Positions 5,588 to 6,548 of a DNA stretch of 6,548 bases are shown in pieces. The notes below the pieces were generated by a model. The model worked only from the letters and a program-made list of their open reading frames with translations. It ran no database searches and had not been told where the DNA came from. Every line of letters begins with the position of its first letter. Position 1 is the first letter of the stretch. The position numbers were made by a program, and so were the translations under genes. Source of the stretch: Candidatus Peribacteraceae bacterium (GTDB lineage Bacteria > Patescibacteriota > Gracilibacteria > Peribacterales > Peribacteraceae); the NCBI GenBank assembly GCA_022843885.1, contig JALHMU010000048.1, forward strand, positions 1 through 6,548, given 5' to 3'.

Positions 5588-6548
5588 ATGGCTTCTCATC
5601 CACGTAAATTTATCCATCAGCCGACTGACGACGATCTGAAGAGTTTTCCTGAAGAAGTGAAACATCTCGTCAAGAAAGGTCGTGAACAGCGTTACGTTAC
5701 CCATCAAGAAATTCTGAAAGCGATTCCAAATGCAGAAGAGGACATCGATCTTTTGGATAACGTGTACACATTGTTCGTCGATCTCGGTATCGATGTCATC
5801 GATGTAAAAGAAACGCTCATCTGGCAGCGTAAGAAAGGGAAAAGCAATCAGGATTCCGAGCCACTTCAAGGTGCCGTCACAGCTGCAACATCCGACGATG
5901 AATCGCTGGAAGTTGTTGCGACTGCTGGTATTCAAACCGACACGATGGATGGAAAGAAGAAGGACGATGGTGATAAGAAGCGCAAAGAACGCGAAGTCGA
6001 TCTCCTCGAAATCTCCAATGACTCCGTGCGCATGTATTTGTCGGAGATCGGTCGTGTACCGCTCATCGACGCACGTAAGGAAGTGGAACTTGCTCGTCGT
6101 ATCCGCAAAGGTGACGCTGGTGCCAAGCAGCAGCTTGCAGAAGCCAACCTTCGTCTCGTCGTTTCGATTGCAAAGAAGTACATGGGCCGCGGTCTCTCAT
6201 TCTTGGATTTGATCCAGGAGGGAAACATCGGTCTCTTCCGCGCTGTGGAAAAATTCGATCCTGAACGCGGTTTCAAATTCTCCACATACGCTACGTGGTG
6301 GATCCGCCAAGCAATCACGCGTGCTATCGCTGACCAAGCTCGCACCATCCGTATTCCAGTGCACATGGTCGAAACCATCAACAAATTGACGCACACACAG
6401 CGTCGTTTGGTACAGGAACTCGGTCGTGAACCAACAGTCGAAGAACTTGCTGTGGAAATGGAAATGGACGTGAAGAAAGTTCGCCACATTCAGAAGATCA
6501 GCCAAGACATCATCTCGCTCGAAGCACCAGTCGGTTCTGAAGAAGATT
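5588..6548 (+). CDS. rpoD: Primary sigma factor RpoD, 3'-truncated by window edge
   Basis: Housekeeping sigma-70 subunit that directs RNA polymerase to promoters. The first 320 residues are visible. Region 1.1 (about 21-75) is recognisable from HLVKKGREQRYVTHQEILKA to the LFVDLGIDVID end; its presence marks a primary rather than alternative sigma. A variable charged linker (about 76-143) includes a Lys/Asp-rich stretch near GKKKDDGDKKRK. Region 1.2 (about 144-176) reads DSVRMYLSEIGRVPLI. Regions 2.1-2.4 (about 178-255) carry NLRLVVSIAKKYMGRGLSF, DLIQEGNIGL and FSTYATWWIRQAITRAIADQ. W237/W238 match the melting tryptophans W433/W434 of E. coli, and Q241/T244 match Q437/T440, which read the -10 box. 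Region 3 follows (IRIPVHMVETINKL onward), and the window ends in the region 3.2 area (SLEAPVGSEED). Region 4, which reads the -35 box, is outside. The ATG at 5588 is the only sensible start before region 1.1. It follows dnaG by 86 bp with its own promoter. Confidence 0.97.
   Translation, partial: MASHPRKFIHQPTDDDLKSFPEEVKHLVKKGREQRYVTHQEILKAIPNAEEDIDLLDNVYTLFVDLGIDVIDVKETLIWQRKKGKSNQDSEPLQGAVTAATSDDESLEVVATAGIQTDTMDGKKKDDGDKKRKEREVDLLEISNDSVRMYLSEIGRVPLIDARKEVELARRIRKGDAGAKQQLAEANLRLVVSIAKKYMGRGLSFLDLIQEGNIGLFRAVEKFDPERGFKFSTYATWWIRQAITRAIADQARTIRIPVHMVETINKLTHTQRRLVQELGREPTVEELAVEMEMDVKKVRHIQKISQDIISLEAPVGSEED

Noticed and set aside
5932..6489. A 185-residue open frame on the minus strand inside rpoD
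   Set aside because: It lies wholly antisense to strongly conserved sigma-70 regions 1.2-3, is rich in Ser and Arg as expected of a mirrored frame, and has no recognisable domain.

Overview
The window is a stretch of ordinary bacterial housekeeping genes. From left to right it holds the 3' two-thirds of a leucyl-tRNA synthetase gene (leuS, +), a small uncharacterised gene on the opposite strand, a Sun/RsmF-type RNA cytosine-5 methyltransferase (+), DNA primase (dnaG, +), and the 5' part of the primary sigma factor gene (rpoD, +). The rpoD gene runs off the right edge. I see no rRNA, tRNA, CRISPR array, insertion sequence or phage gene.

The source is a bacterium (sigma-70 RpoD, bacterial DnaG). 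Three features lean towards Patescibacteria/CPR: the LeuRS has no insert before KMSKS and carries a 'GPFTDGGDW' variant after it; starts lack Shine-Dalgarno sequences; and intergenic gaps are short (36, 48 and 86 bp). This assignment is inference from remembered family patterns, not from a search. leuS ends in TGA and no frame needs TGA to be read as an amino acid, so the standard bacterial code fits. That argues against the UGA=Gly lineages (Gracilibacteria, Absconditabacteria). Base composition is about 50-55% GC in sample blocks of the main genes and about 33-42% GC in the minus-strand gene.

Layout: leuS (1-1829) converges on the small minus-strand gene (1818-2231) with a 12-bp overlap. 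That gene is divergent from the methyltransferase (2268-3698), with only 36 bp between the start codons. dnaG (3747-5501) follows 48 bp later and rpoD (from 5588) 86 bp after that. dnaG-rpoD is the core of the classical macromolecular-synthesis cluster (rpsU-dnaG-rpoD in enterobacteria), here without rpsU next to dnaG. The four plus-strand genes cover tRNA charging, rRNA modification, replication priming and promoter recognition.

The most interesting signal is in the gaps. Each of the three plus-strand genes that starts inside the window has a TTGG-N17/18-TATA(C/G)T promoter whose -10 box ends only 9-13 bp before the ATG, with no Shine-Dalgarno sequence. This predicts leaderless or nearly leaderless mRNAs, each gene with its own promoter. 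The rpoD promoter also carries a perfect interrupted palindrome between its -35 and -10 boxes. The orphan minus-strand gene is the only unexplained protein. I do not see a new multi-gene system here.
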